A stretch of DNA of 10,018 bases from Gymnopilus junonius (lineage: Eukaryota; Basidiomycota; Agaricomycetes; Agaricales; Galerinaceae), in contig JADNYJ010000898.1 of NCBI GenBank assembly GCA_015501075.1, positions 1 through 10,018 on the forward strand, in the 5' to 3' direction. Position 1 is the stretch's first letter; each line of letters opens with the position of its first letter. Below are positions 1 through 8,608 of this stretch, in pieces. Below the pieces are notes generated by a model. That model saw nothing but the letters and a program-made list of their open reading frames with translations, made no database searches and was not told the DNA's origin. The position numbers were made by a program, and so were the translations under genes.

Positions 1-1766
1 CAACATCAAGCCGCTCTGGGCAGAGGTGGGTGAGGCAGGTGTTCGGCTAGGGTTTAAACCAAAAGTGGCTCCCGGTGTAAAGAAACAGAATAGTGTAGAC
101 TTCAGTTTTGAATTTTGGCATCCTGCCAAGAATCCCAGTGCCCACTCCTTCTCTGAAACAGAGAGGGCATTATAAAGCTAAGCCCATAACGGAAGAAAGA
201 GAAAATAGAGGAGACGCCGTGACCAAGTCGATGCGATATAATGTATAAGAAGAGAGGGGAAAGACAGAAAGGAGCTCTGACACTCCATGCCAATACGTTC
301 GCCTTAAATATTAAATCGGTACTGTTTGCCAAGCGCGTGGCGCATGTACAATCGGAGAATTATTTCATCTCCGCGAAGCAGGTCCCATCCATCCAGGCTA
401 AAAATAAATTTCGCCGATGTGATTGATCAGTAGTGACTGAGTGATCCCTGTGATGAGATCGGCTTCAAACTCAAGGCCGAATTATCCTTCAAATCAAGGC
501 AAATTCACTTTGCTTACTGTGGAATGTCATAGAATCCTCCTGACTGTATATCTGTGATGAGAAATATTGGACAAATGCCCTGGCACAATCGTGCACTTTG
601 AAAATACCTAACCCTGGCCCCTGGTGTGTAATTATTAAGAAACAAGTTGAACCAATTCACGCCACTGCCCCTTCTGGAATGGGTCTGTCTTGATCTTTGA
701 GAAGTCGAAGTACGGAATAATTTTCTTTCCGTCTCTCTATAGCATCAGCCTGAGGTAAAACCGTCCAAGATGTTGTGTGGCCATATCCAATGATTTGTCG
801 GTGTGCTTTACTAGGAACCATTTCCATCACAAACTTTTGTTAGAACGTCGTACTGCCAAGATGTTAAAAGTTTAAGTTGCCTGCAGCTAGTTTTGTAATC
901 TGACGCCAGTGATACCGAGTACAATGTCCATCCACGCACGGAGTAGAGGTTAACTTTAGAGCAAAATCAACGTCATACTAAGTATTTTGGTCGTAGATTA
1001 TTTCCTCCTCAATGAACATCATATTTGCCAGTAACGGTCCCTAAGAATAATTACATGGCTTCAATCTAGCCCTAATGAGTATACCTCAAGAATCAAAGGA
1101 ACATCTACCAGTGCTATGTGATACCTTTAATAACAGTGTCAACTTGAATGATCATCTCTTCTCCGAACAAGTGGGAAGACTCTTAACTCGAAATGCCGCT
1201 TTAGTGTAAATGTAATAACGTCCACTCAATCGTATCCAATTGACTCGGAAATAATTGAAGTGACTTATATTTGCATTCACATGCTAAGGGTCTTTTCAAA
1301 GATGAATCTAATCGGTAAAACATCGACAAATATGGAGCTAGAGTTTGAATTGAGTCATTCTTAACTGTCTTCAGAATGATGCCAATCTCTCGAGTCTCAA
1401 TCTTTTCACGGCCTTGAAACTGATGCATACTATAAAGGTATCAGACTCGGAGTAGTCTGGAATTATTAGTCGGAAAAGCGGGTGCTGTCAGGATATTTAA
1501 TAGGAGTGATACAAGAGAAATTTGAACAAACTAGTTGCATTTTAGCGTAGACATTTATATTAGCCACAGGTTCATAAAATTGCTGCGTCATTGGTCATGA
1601 CCCTAAGCTTAGACGCGTCGTGTCACCGTCACGTGAAATACAATATCCACGCGATAATTTACGCGTCGGCGTGACTGGTCCGGGTATTCAGGCTGTGGGC
1701 CGGGCGGCGAGCGCTGAGCGCACACGGGTAGTTTGCAACTTGCGGTGACTTACAGCAGGCAAAGCT
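1..1766. other. AT-rich intergenic region left of the F-box gene; no convincing gene
   Basis: No clear gene, tRNA, rRNA or complete mobile element was found. Three things stand out. An open frame enters from the left edge (2-175, plus strand) and could be the tail of an upstream gene. The minus strand between 1040 and 492 has fewer stops than expected in one frame and reads partly like protein. A minus-strand ORF of 75 codons (1428-1201) has no recognised similarity and is not in the same frame as that stretch. The last 180 bases are richer in CpG and palindromes and look like the promoter of the F-box gene. The region may be plain intergenic DNA or may hold a decayed gene; I cannot decide from sequence alone. 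Confidence 0.5.
1593..1668 (+). promoter_or_regulatory. Palindrome-rich putative promoter of the F-box gene
   Basis: Within 76 bases, about 100-175 bp upstream of the ATG at 1767, lie the 10-bp palindrome GGTCATGACC (1593-1602), two copies of ACGCGTCG (1613-1620 and 1661-1668, 48 bp apart), and the 8-bp palindrome TCACGTGA (1629-1636). ACGCGT is the core of the MluI cell-cycle box bound by fungal MBF-type regulators, and CACGTG is the bHLH E-box core. An ATTGG (reverse CCAAT) at 1590-1594 overlaps the first palindrome. The motifs are seen directly; that they control this gene is inferred from position. Confidence 0.4.
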
Positions 1767-3680
1767 ATGGCAACAACTTCAATAAGTAAGTATAAAGCAT
1801 TCAAACTATCAAACTTCTGTGCTAACCTTAGCATAACAGGTTCCCAGTCATCTCTCCTTACCATCCCCGTGGAACTGATACAGCACATCAACGGAGAGGT
1901 AAGCTGTCCATCTCTCATATACGTAAGATCCAGAACTCATTCAGAACTTACCTATGTCCTATCGTCTACTGGTCTCCAGCTCAACATTGAAGACACTAAA
2001 CAGCTCCGCCTGACATGTAAACACTTCGCCGAAACACTCTCAATTTCAATCTTCCATACGTTATCGATCAACATCACACCCGAGACTAGAGAGAAATCTC
2101 TCTTTCAATTGTCCACCCTCGCTAGTGTGGCAAATGTCACACACGAACACGGCCATCCAGCGCACCGGGAGGTTCGCGTCCTCCACATCTCGTCATTAAT
2201 TAATGTCTCGAATACAAGCATCGGCGAACCTGAAGAGTTGATAAAGATAAGACAAATTGAGGACGAGATCAAGGAATGCCTGTTCAAAGCCATTGCTTCT
2301 CTTAGAGGCGTTCAGGAAGTCTGGTAAGCATGTACCCCCAATTCTCATATTTTCATTCCTTATACAAATTTTAGCTGGGTACACCGTTGGAATGATGAGG
2401 AGTGGGCCTGTCTGGCTGTTCTGGAAGCTGTCAAAGAGTTACCTAACTTGCGCAAGTTCCACGTAGCGGCCTCGCGGTGCGACCTTTCCGTCCCAGTCAC
2501 CTCTCTCAAGGGCCTGGAAGAATTTTCTTTCGATGCCTCCGTGAGTGAGTGTTCGGACTCTGGTAAAGCAATGTTCGACAATCTCGCAAAGTCGATCTCT
2601 GCCCTCGGTCCGACGGGACAACTCACTTCTCTTGAGGTATCTCACAATTGGCATTCCTGTTCCCAAAATGGTGAAAATGAGAACATCCACAGTCTGTTCA
2701 AGTATTACCCACAGGATGCAGCGCCAATGCGACTCCGCCATCTTGGGCTCACATCATGCTTTGTAACATTGGACGAGGTCATCCTTCCGCACCTCGCCTC
2801 TCTGACTTCTTTGAAGCTCTCTGAAATCGAAGAAATTTATGGGACTCAGGTAACACTTCCAGCCTCTAGTACATCGAGTCATTCCAGCTCGGACCTCGAC
2901 GGAATCTGGACAGCCTTGGCAAAAGCAGGGATATATTTGAAAGAAATTACGGTTGACTTCGTCACCTCATCCTTTCTAGCCTACCTTTCCTCCTACTCTG
3001 GGCTTCGCAAACTGCATATCTCTGGCCCATACAATTTTACTGATGGACAGTCCTCTGATATAATGGCGCAGGGATTCTTTGGACAAGCCTTGAGGACACA
3101 TGTTAGTTCTCTGGAAGACTTCGAAATTATGGCGAAGTATGAAGGCTTGTGGTGTTTCGGCGAACATAACGTATCGGCAATATCGGAATTGACGATCTTA
3201 AGGAACCTTCGTCTGTGTATTATTTCATCCCAACTCTGGGGGAAAAAGCACTTTAAAAAGAAAAATTCTCAACCAAAGCCGGACACGGTAGTGAGTGTCC
3301 TGGAAATTCCACCAATCTGTCGTTGGTCTGACATAAATACTCGCCTTTGCCTGCAGAAACTTTTGCTGGACACAGTAGTCACCAGTATACCACGTCTCCA
3401 AACTCTCGGTATATCCTTAGCAACGCCGGCATACCGACGCGGAGCTAAATGCGGAAGTTCGACTCATGCACTCGATGCTCGCCTCGAAAGAGACATGATC
3501 CATAATGTTGGCATGTACAGGGCCCCTCCTTCCTGCAGCCGCCTCCCCTTATTGGCTGCAGTGGGTGTGTACGAGTCTGATAATTTCCAGGCAGCCGATA
3601 GCAGCCGAGGTGCCAATCTTTCAAGAACGTTGCGATATGAAGTACGGTCGCCAAAACTTAGAAAGGGAAAAAATGCCTGA
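1767..3680 (+). CDS. F-box / leucine-rich-repeat-like protein, five exons, 553 aa
   Basis: Exons by eye: 1767-1785, 1840-1898, 1980-2323, 2375-3290, 3357-3680. The introns are 54, 81, 51 and 66 nt, all GT-AG; the first has a good CTAAC branch site at 1822-1826 and the last a CTGAC. Splicing joins a compact F-box (residues about 12-55; core LTIPVELIQHI, then QLRLTCKHF). The F-box normally binds Skp1 in SCF ubiquitin ligases. The rest has irregular leucine-rich strands (for example LRKFHV at 166, YSGLRKLHI at 347-356, LQTLGI after 460) and a segment YEGLWCFGEHN at 396-406 that I associate with the large F-box families of agarics. Such proteins usually choose substrates through the leucine-rich part; the target is unknown. 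The ATG at 1767 has G at +4, and the first intron follows codon 7. The 3' neighbour is convergent. The family call is firm; individual splice sites, especially 3291-3356, are likely but unproven. Confidence 0.85.
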
Positions 3681-4393
3681 ATGACGAGGCATATGCGTAC
3701 AGTGTTTAACTCTATACACTTCTTTCTTCTGCCAAACTGGCACTTAGTTATAAGCTCACAACAATTTTTCCTCACATGTAATCTGTCTTTTATGTTTCGC
3801 GATGCTCATAAATTATGATACCAACATTTCAGGAAGATCGTTCACACCGATGAAGTTGCTGTTTAAGTCTGGTATAATAGTGATGAACGATCCGAAGATA
3901 CTCCCTGGCGCGCAGATCCCAGGCTAGGGCATCATCTCTAAGCGCTTAGCTCACGTGGAGGGCGTCCCTTTATCGGTTAAACTGTAGGTTCTTATTTCAT
4001 CGTCTTGAAAAAAAAAGATATAACCTTTTTTCGACTCTTCGCGTTATCTTCTCGCTCCCTATCACATCCGGAGACCTTGGCGTCACGACGAGGCAGGTCC
4101 CTTCCGCGTGGATGGTAATTTTACACTCTGCCGTTTGAACTGCTCATGGCGACTACGTTCCGTACAGTCTGTAACAGTCTATTTATTGGACGGACCTTTT
4201 TTCGTGAGAACGGGCGCTTGTCTCGTGCAATTTTTTTCTCATCACTCTCCCCATCTGACTTGTGAATTTCCACATCGTAAGTTGACCCGCATTCTTACTC
4301 CGGATATAGGGACTCATCTTGATAAAGAACTATTTCTGTAAGCAAATATCCGACCGCGTTACATCATTATTTCTCGTGAAGGCCATATTCTAC

Positions 4394-4404
4394 TTTATTT
4401 TATT
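4394..4404 (-). terminator. Probable polyadenylation signals of the SPT small-subunit gene
   Basis: On the minus strand these bases read AATAAAATAAA, two overlapping copies of the canonical polyadenylation hexamer, about 120 nt past the stop codon at 4522. The distance suits a fungal 3' UTR. The cleavage site itself cannot be seen. Confidence 0.5.
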
Positions 4405-4418
4405 GAGCAGTGGATTAT

Positions 4419-4435
4419 TCTCGGTATAGCCGAGA
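4419..4435. repeat. Short perfect inverted repeat
   Basis: TCTCGG and CCGAGA flank a five-base spacer TATAG, giving a perfect 6-bp stem. It lies just upstream, in minus-strand order, of the AATAAA pair, in the probable 3' UTR of the SPT small-subunit gene. It may be chance; no function is claimed. Confidence 0.3.
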
Positions 4436-4521
4436 GACATTGGTATAAGGATGCAAAAGGAGTCCTACATTGAAGCTGAATAAAATTACGCCCGCAAGGT
4501 ATCCAAGATAACACAGACAAG

Positions 4522-5258
4522 TCAAAGCTTCATCCCCCCAGTATTATAACCCACATCCGTCGGAGCTGTCAATCCTAAATGCTGCCATAGCATGGTGTCG
4601 TTAACGTCGGGGTCTTCCCCCCAGAGGTAGTATATTGATCGTTTGCGCATTAGAATAAGCTGTCGTGGCAAGAATCTGAAGAATACAATCATGATCGCCG
4701 TGCAAAGAATCGCGAATACGGTCACTGTGCGAGGTTTTGCGATGCAATAAGGTATGAAAACGTAAATCGAACGACGCGGGAGCGAGTAGCAGGCGACAGC
4801 AAGCATAGAAGACGAGCCAAAGTCGAACAACGGGCGTAGGTTGCATGAAAGACATGAGGCACAGCAGAGGTGAGACACGTTCAGAAAATATGATGATCCG
4901 CAGGAATGCTCTTCAGCACAGGAAGATTCTACATGAAGTAAATTGACTCACAGACGACGACCTTCTCCCAAGGCTCGTACACCGTCAACGCGAACGTCGA
5001 CTCGATCCATATTCTCCTCTTCCACCAGAACAACGCCAGTTTGGACTTTGGTCGTCGCGTGAAACTGTGGTCAGGCTTGGGGTGGGGGATCTGGGCGGGC
5101 ACGACGCGATATGCAGCTACGTTAGACGCTCCTCCTCGATCGCGATGCATGATCATGTACGGGTGGAGGATATCTACACTCGAAGGAGAAGACTTGGGAG
5201 GCACAGGGGAGAAAATGCGTCTAGAGAAGAGAGGGGAATGAGTTCGGGTGGCGGACAT
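4522..5258 (-). CDS. Serine palmitoyltransferase small-subunit-like membrane protein (SPT_ssu-like), two exons, 169 aa
   Basis: Exon 1 is 5258-4952 and exon 2 is 4724-4522, joined across a 227-nt intron (donor GTGAGT at 4951, acceptor CACAG ending at 4725). The family signature EPWE stands at residues 95-98, preceded by an aromatic-basic stretch (WWKRRIW, 78-84) and followed by one hydrophobic helix (about 99-120) ending in FLP (120-122). In human SPTSSA, as I remember it, the spacing from the E of EPWE to the corresponding F-x-P is the same, 28 residues inclusive, which supports both family and splice junction. Known members bind the LCB1-LCB2 core in the ER membrane, stimulate condensation of serine with acyl-CoA and influence acyl-chain choice. 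Residues 1-75 are a Pro/Ser/Arg-rich extension absent from the animal proteins (about 70-76 aa). The tail after the helix carries YYLWG (134-138) and an acidic patch. The ATG at 5258 is used because the only upstream in-frame start is TTG. Confidence 0.85.
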
Positions 5259-5276
5259 GAAATAGTCTGGGATTTG

Positions 5277-5282
5277 TTTATA
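5277..5282 (-). promoter_or_regulatory. TATA-like box of the SPT small-subunit gene
   Basis: The minus strand reads TATAAA here, 19-24 nt upstream of the ATG at 5258. That is close for a TATA box and would leave almost no leader, so it may be fortuitous. A CCAAT box on the minus strand at 5350-5346, about 90 nt upstream, is a further promoter candidate. Confidence 0.3.
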
Positions 5283-5710
5283 TCCCACACACCGTTGCAA
5301 TTTGCTGTAATTTGTTTACGATTTAGTACCTCAGAAATGGTCCATATTGGCTATCCATCCATGTCTAGCCATGGCTCTTTCGATCTATTCGTCATTCATG
5401 ATAGAATTATGACCTTTTACTCGATGTTCTCGGACCTGACGCTCATCATAGGCAAATAGAAGCCAAGGGACATGTGTCTCACCAGGTTTCACCAGGTCCC
5501 GCAGGGCTCTATCCTACAACAAAGGTGCGATGGGCTCCGAGAATTCTGAGAGTGGGTCGGAGGTTGACAAGAAGATGAATTAGTAATTACTTCGGCATCT
5601 AATCAGAAGCTTGAAGCGACGGCACAACGCCCATGCATCACATCCATTCAACAAGCATACATGCTTACATTTGGCACACTAAGCTCAATTACAAAGATAC
5701 TACAAGATGA

Positions 5711-5733
5711 TACAACTACAACGTACAGTTGTA
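5711..5733. repeat. Short inverted repeat in the 3' flank of the membrane-protein gene
   Basis: TACAACT (5711-5717) and AGTTGTA (5727-5733) form a perfect 7-bp stem around a nine-base loop, about 40 nt beyond the stop codon at 5773 and so within the likely 3' UTR. It could be an RNA-level element or chance. Confidence 0.3.
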
Positions 5734-5772
5734 ACTCTGAGCGCTGAATAAAATGTCGTAAAATTACACCAT

Positions 5773-8608
5773 CTACCTCTTTTTAGACAAGTCCACAACA
5801 CCCTCGCCGTATTTACCCGCTCTCTCCTTCCCGACTTCGCGATCGTGCCTCGCCTTCACACGTCTTATCAACCAAAACATATAGAATCCGGACAGGATTC
5901 CCAGAACGCCTGTTGCCGCGGAGGTCACGATCAGGGTCGACTTGCTGGTCGTCGATAACTGACCATGCTGCGCCCCAAAAAGACTGGCTAGCGTCGAAAG
6001 CAGGCCCGCGAGTGAATTCAGGAAACCTGGCCTAGAGACGCAAAAAATATGTTAAAACCGACGTCATAACAGGGTTATTTGCGGTGCAATAAAAATAGAA
6101 CGGGCGTATGTTTTTTTTTTGGGTTGCCGTTCGATTTGTCAGACACGGCAAAAAATTAGGAATAAGGATGACTCACAGGAATATCTTGTTCAGACCCCAA
6201 ATGTAGTTTTTCCTCCATCTCCACCATAACCAAACCATGCCAGCGACACCTACGCCAGTGCATATCCAAGCGACGATGAATCTGACCAACAGTGAGAAAC
6301 TACAAGCCGAATAGAGAGATTGAAGACACCCACAAAGGCAAACGCGTAACCGTATTAAGCAACCTCTGCTCAACTTGCGTAGGAAGAGTCGTCGCATTCG
6401 AGTTTTGCAAGCTCGCGAACGTACCCGGGAACAAGATGAATCCTGCCAACAATATCCAAGTGAAGAATCCGGCAAGAATATTATACAAAGCAGGAATATC
6501 GTCCAGCGCCAGCAGCATATTTACATACTGCGTGTGATGAACTGGTGTCGAGCCCTGCGGTCGACTCGGCATAGCGCCTGAATCTGAAGCCATCCTTTTC
6601 TTCTCTTTGTCTGGTTCATCTGTCTTTGAGGTTGATGGTGAAGGCTGCACCGGCGGCGCGCTGGTCGTCGGACGACTGGGCTGAGGCTGGGGCTTTTCTG
6701 ATACATGCTGAATCTGGGGCCGTGAAGTCGAACTCGTTGGTTGAGCGTGAGTCACAACCGTATTGACTTTTGGAGGTGCACTTGAAGTGGGTTTGCTGGG
6801 CTGATCATCCGAAACTGACTGTTTGAGAGGCGAAGACGTCGAAGGAGCATGAGGCGCGATCGCACCAGGTTTCGGTGGTGTCGACGGAGGAGGACTCGAA
6901 CTTGTCTGATGTGCTGTAGTCGGAGCTGCAGTGTGAGTGGGCACTGCAGGAGGATGATCATTTTCAGATCTTCTTCCAGTCTGCAGAATCGAAGTAGGCT
7001 GCTGGCCTTGCGTCTTTAGAGGCACATTGCTTTGGGAATCCTGAGCATATACAGAAACAGGCTTCTGAGACTGTGTCCTAATTTTATTCACATCTATATC
7101 CGGAGGGATGCTAGGTGCAGCTGCGCCAGGAGGCCTAGACTGATAACCATGTCTCTGTGCACTTGGACGACCAGAGGCCGGTCCTGGTACAGGGGATGCA
7201 GCAGGACGAGTTGATTGAGGCTTAGGAAATGCAGGAGCTGTACTATATGGTAGGTGACTGGCATTCACGTTCTGAGAAGTCGGTTCGGTTTGTGGTAGTG
7301 GCAGAGAAGGTGAGGGAGGCCCAGTGTTAGAGAAATCCAAATTGTGTGGAGATGTCGCTCCAACTCCTGTAGGCCGTGGTTGGTGTACATGGCGTTGCGG
7401 TCTCAAAGGAGCCGTTGGAGGTATATCGCCAAACAGATTTCCTGTTTTTAAAGGTTCATCACTCGGTTGGGTATGTTCGATGAATGCGCTGCCTTGAGAG
7501 CCCATCCTTCTATGTTCCGGTCGGGTAATACTAGGTGTAGGTATGAGAGGGGAGGGGACAGAAGGAACAGGCATGCTAGGAGCAGGAGGTTCCTCTTCTT
7601 CCTCTTCTCCAATATCGTCAAGGTGGTCGTCCGCATCGGCTGATTGAGATTCCCCTTCTTCGTCATCTTCCTCCTCCTCCTCATCTTCTCCTATGTGCGC
7701 ATCATATGGAGAAGGCAAGTGTGGGTGAGCTAACTCTGGAATTGGCATAGGCGGAGGCGGAGGTTCATTACCGCCTTGCGCAGCTAGCCACAACTCCCTA
7801 TATCTACTTTCAAGGGTATCCTCTTCGTCCTTATGTTCAGGCATCTGAGGCATCGATGGAGCTCCAACGGATGACAACTTATCCTCGGCTGAGTAGTAAG
7901 AACTTGGTTCATATGAGGAGCCACTGTGCCTTGCATCAGCCGTAAGCATTGACGAAGAAGGCACAGGCATAGAGGGAGCAGGCTGTGGTCTTGGAGTCAG
8001 GTATGGGTTGTCCCTGCTCTCCTGTTCTTTGGCCCGCTCTCGAAGTGCAATAGACGGGAGTCGTTCAACAATGTAATCAGTACCTCCAAGCGAATTTTTC
8101 GATTCTATAGGAGGTCTAGACAGCTCTGGTGGATGAGGCGGATTCGAATGACTAGCTGTCGGCTGGCTTTGTGGGTTGGAAGGCGTCCTTTGCCTTGTCG
8201 ATTTGTTCGGAACAGGCACAGTGGACTGGGAATGCGGTGTGCGATGTGTGCGCTCCGCTGAAGCAGATGGCGCCGGAGTAGGGACAGTTTGTGATCGGTG
8301 AGGTGGCTCGGAGTGTGGTTTGTGGTCTACATCCCTTGTCAACGCCGTACTACGTGTTGCGGGTGTACGTGTCGATCTTACTGCCCGCTGGCTGCCGCCT
8401 TCTTTGTCGTGGTGCCCATCGTTGGAAGTCGTATTGACGTTCGACAAAGCACCATTGCCGGTCCTAAGAAATCATAGCCGTTGCAAGTCCGAAGGTGGAG
8501 AAAGAAGAAAGATTAAGAAATGAACGTCAGTATCTGCCATCCGTTACGACAAGGATGCTTGGGAAATTGGAAAGACGAAAAGAAAAAACCTTACCTGTGA
8601 TCTGACAT
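5773..8608 (-). CDS. Large disordered Pro/Ser-rich protein with a C-terminal four-helix membrane domain, four exons, 835 aa
   Basis: Exons: 8608-8595 (14 nt), 8463-6334, 6281-6177, 6031-5773. The introns are 131, 52 and 145 nt, all GT-AG with donors GTAAGG, GTGGGT and GTGAGT. Residues 1-640 are low-complexity and rich in P, S, T and Q, so probably disordered. They include a strongly acidic block (264-296), several SMPVP-like motifs (168, 207, 243, 300, 390), and two conserved-looking segments: 127-151, and an amphipathic LESRYRELWLAAQG at 222-235. Membrane helices are about 661-683, 716-736, 752-771 (weaker) and 782-805. The C-terminal tail is basic (RRVKARHDREVGKERAG, 806-822). The membrane core, with PALYNILAGFFTWILLAGF and VWLWWRW, resembles an uncharacterised protein I know from basidiomycetes; I know no function. 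It is probably an endomembrane or plasma-membrane protein with a long soluble arm. The next gene downstream on the same strand is the SPT small subunit. Confidence 0.85.

Larger units (their letters stand above)
3681..4521. other. Intergenic region between convergent genes
   Basis: This 841-base gap is long for the space between two 3' ends in a compact fungal genome. It contains an A9 tract (4008-4016), a TATA-like GATATAACC just after it, a CT-rich stretch (about 4025-4070) and a 39-codon ORF (4146-4265), an arrangement that resembles a small promoter and gene. A short perfect hairpin lies at 4419-4435. Minus-strand polyadenylation signals for the right-hand gene lie at 4394-4404. No other feature is supported. 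Confidence 0.5.
5259..5772. other. Intergenic region between tandem minus-strand genes
   Basis: This holds the promoter of the SPT small-subunit gene (right of 5258) and the 3' flank of the 835-aa membrane-protein gene (left of 5773). Visible in it are a direct repeat of TCACCAGGT at 5479-5487 and 5489-5497 and a short inverted repeat at 5711-5733. Open frames on the plus strand across 5041-5459 are antisense to exon 1 or non-coding and show no protein-like signature. Confidence 0.6.

Noticed and set aside
2850..2887. GTAACA...CCAG as a further intron in the F-box gene
   Set aside because: At 38 nt it is shorter than any convincing intron here, and reading through keeps a serine-rich loop without breaking the frame.
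2439..3167. Minus-strand ORFs within the F-box gene
   Set aside because: Leucine-rich coding sequence often leaves open antisense frames. The plus strand carries the F-box and spliced continuity, so these are shadows.
5041..5459. Plus-strand ORFs of 66 and 130 codons
   Set aside because: The left half lies antisense to exon 1 of the SPT small-subunit gene and the rest in its promoter. The translations show no domain or natural composition.
5479..5497. TCACCAGGT direct repeat as a target-site duplication or mobile-element end
   Set aside because: The copies are only 10 bp apart with no element between them, so it is a minor tandem duplication at most.
6300..6333. Alternative acceptor in the second intron of the membrane-protein gene
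   Set aside because: Ending at 6300 gives a 34-nt intron and adds six residues. The 52-nt intron ending at 6282 fits the expected join at TRLPL/FIVAW.
6292..6581. Plus-strand ORFs opposite the membrane domain
   Set aside because: They are antisense shadows of the exon coding for the first membrane helix and have no independent signal.
7590..7690. Glu-rich block as a microsatellite expansion
   Set aside because: The codons mix GAA, GAG and GAT rather than forming a pure tandem repeat, so it reads as a maintained acidic segment.
8141..8160. GATTCGAA stretch resembling a tRNA T-loop
   Set aside because: It lies in the coding sequence of the disordered arm and no acceptor stem or anticodon arm surrounds it. 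No tRNA was found in the window.
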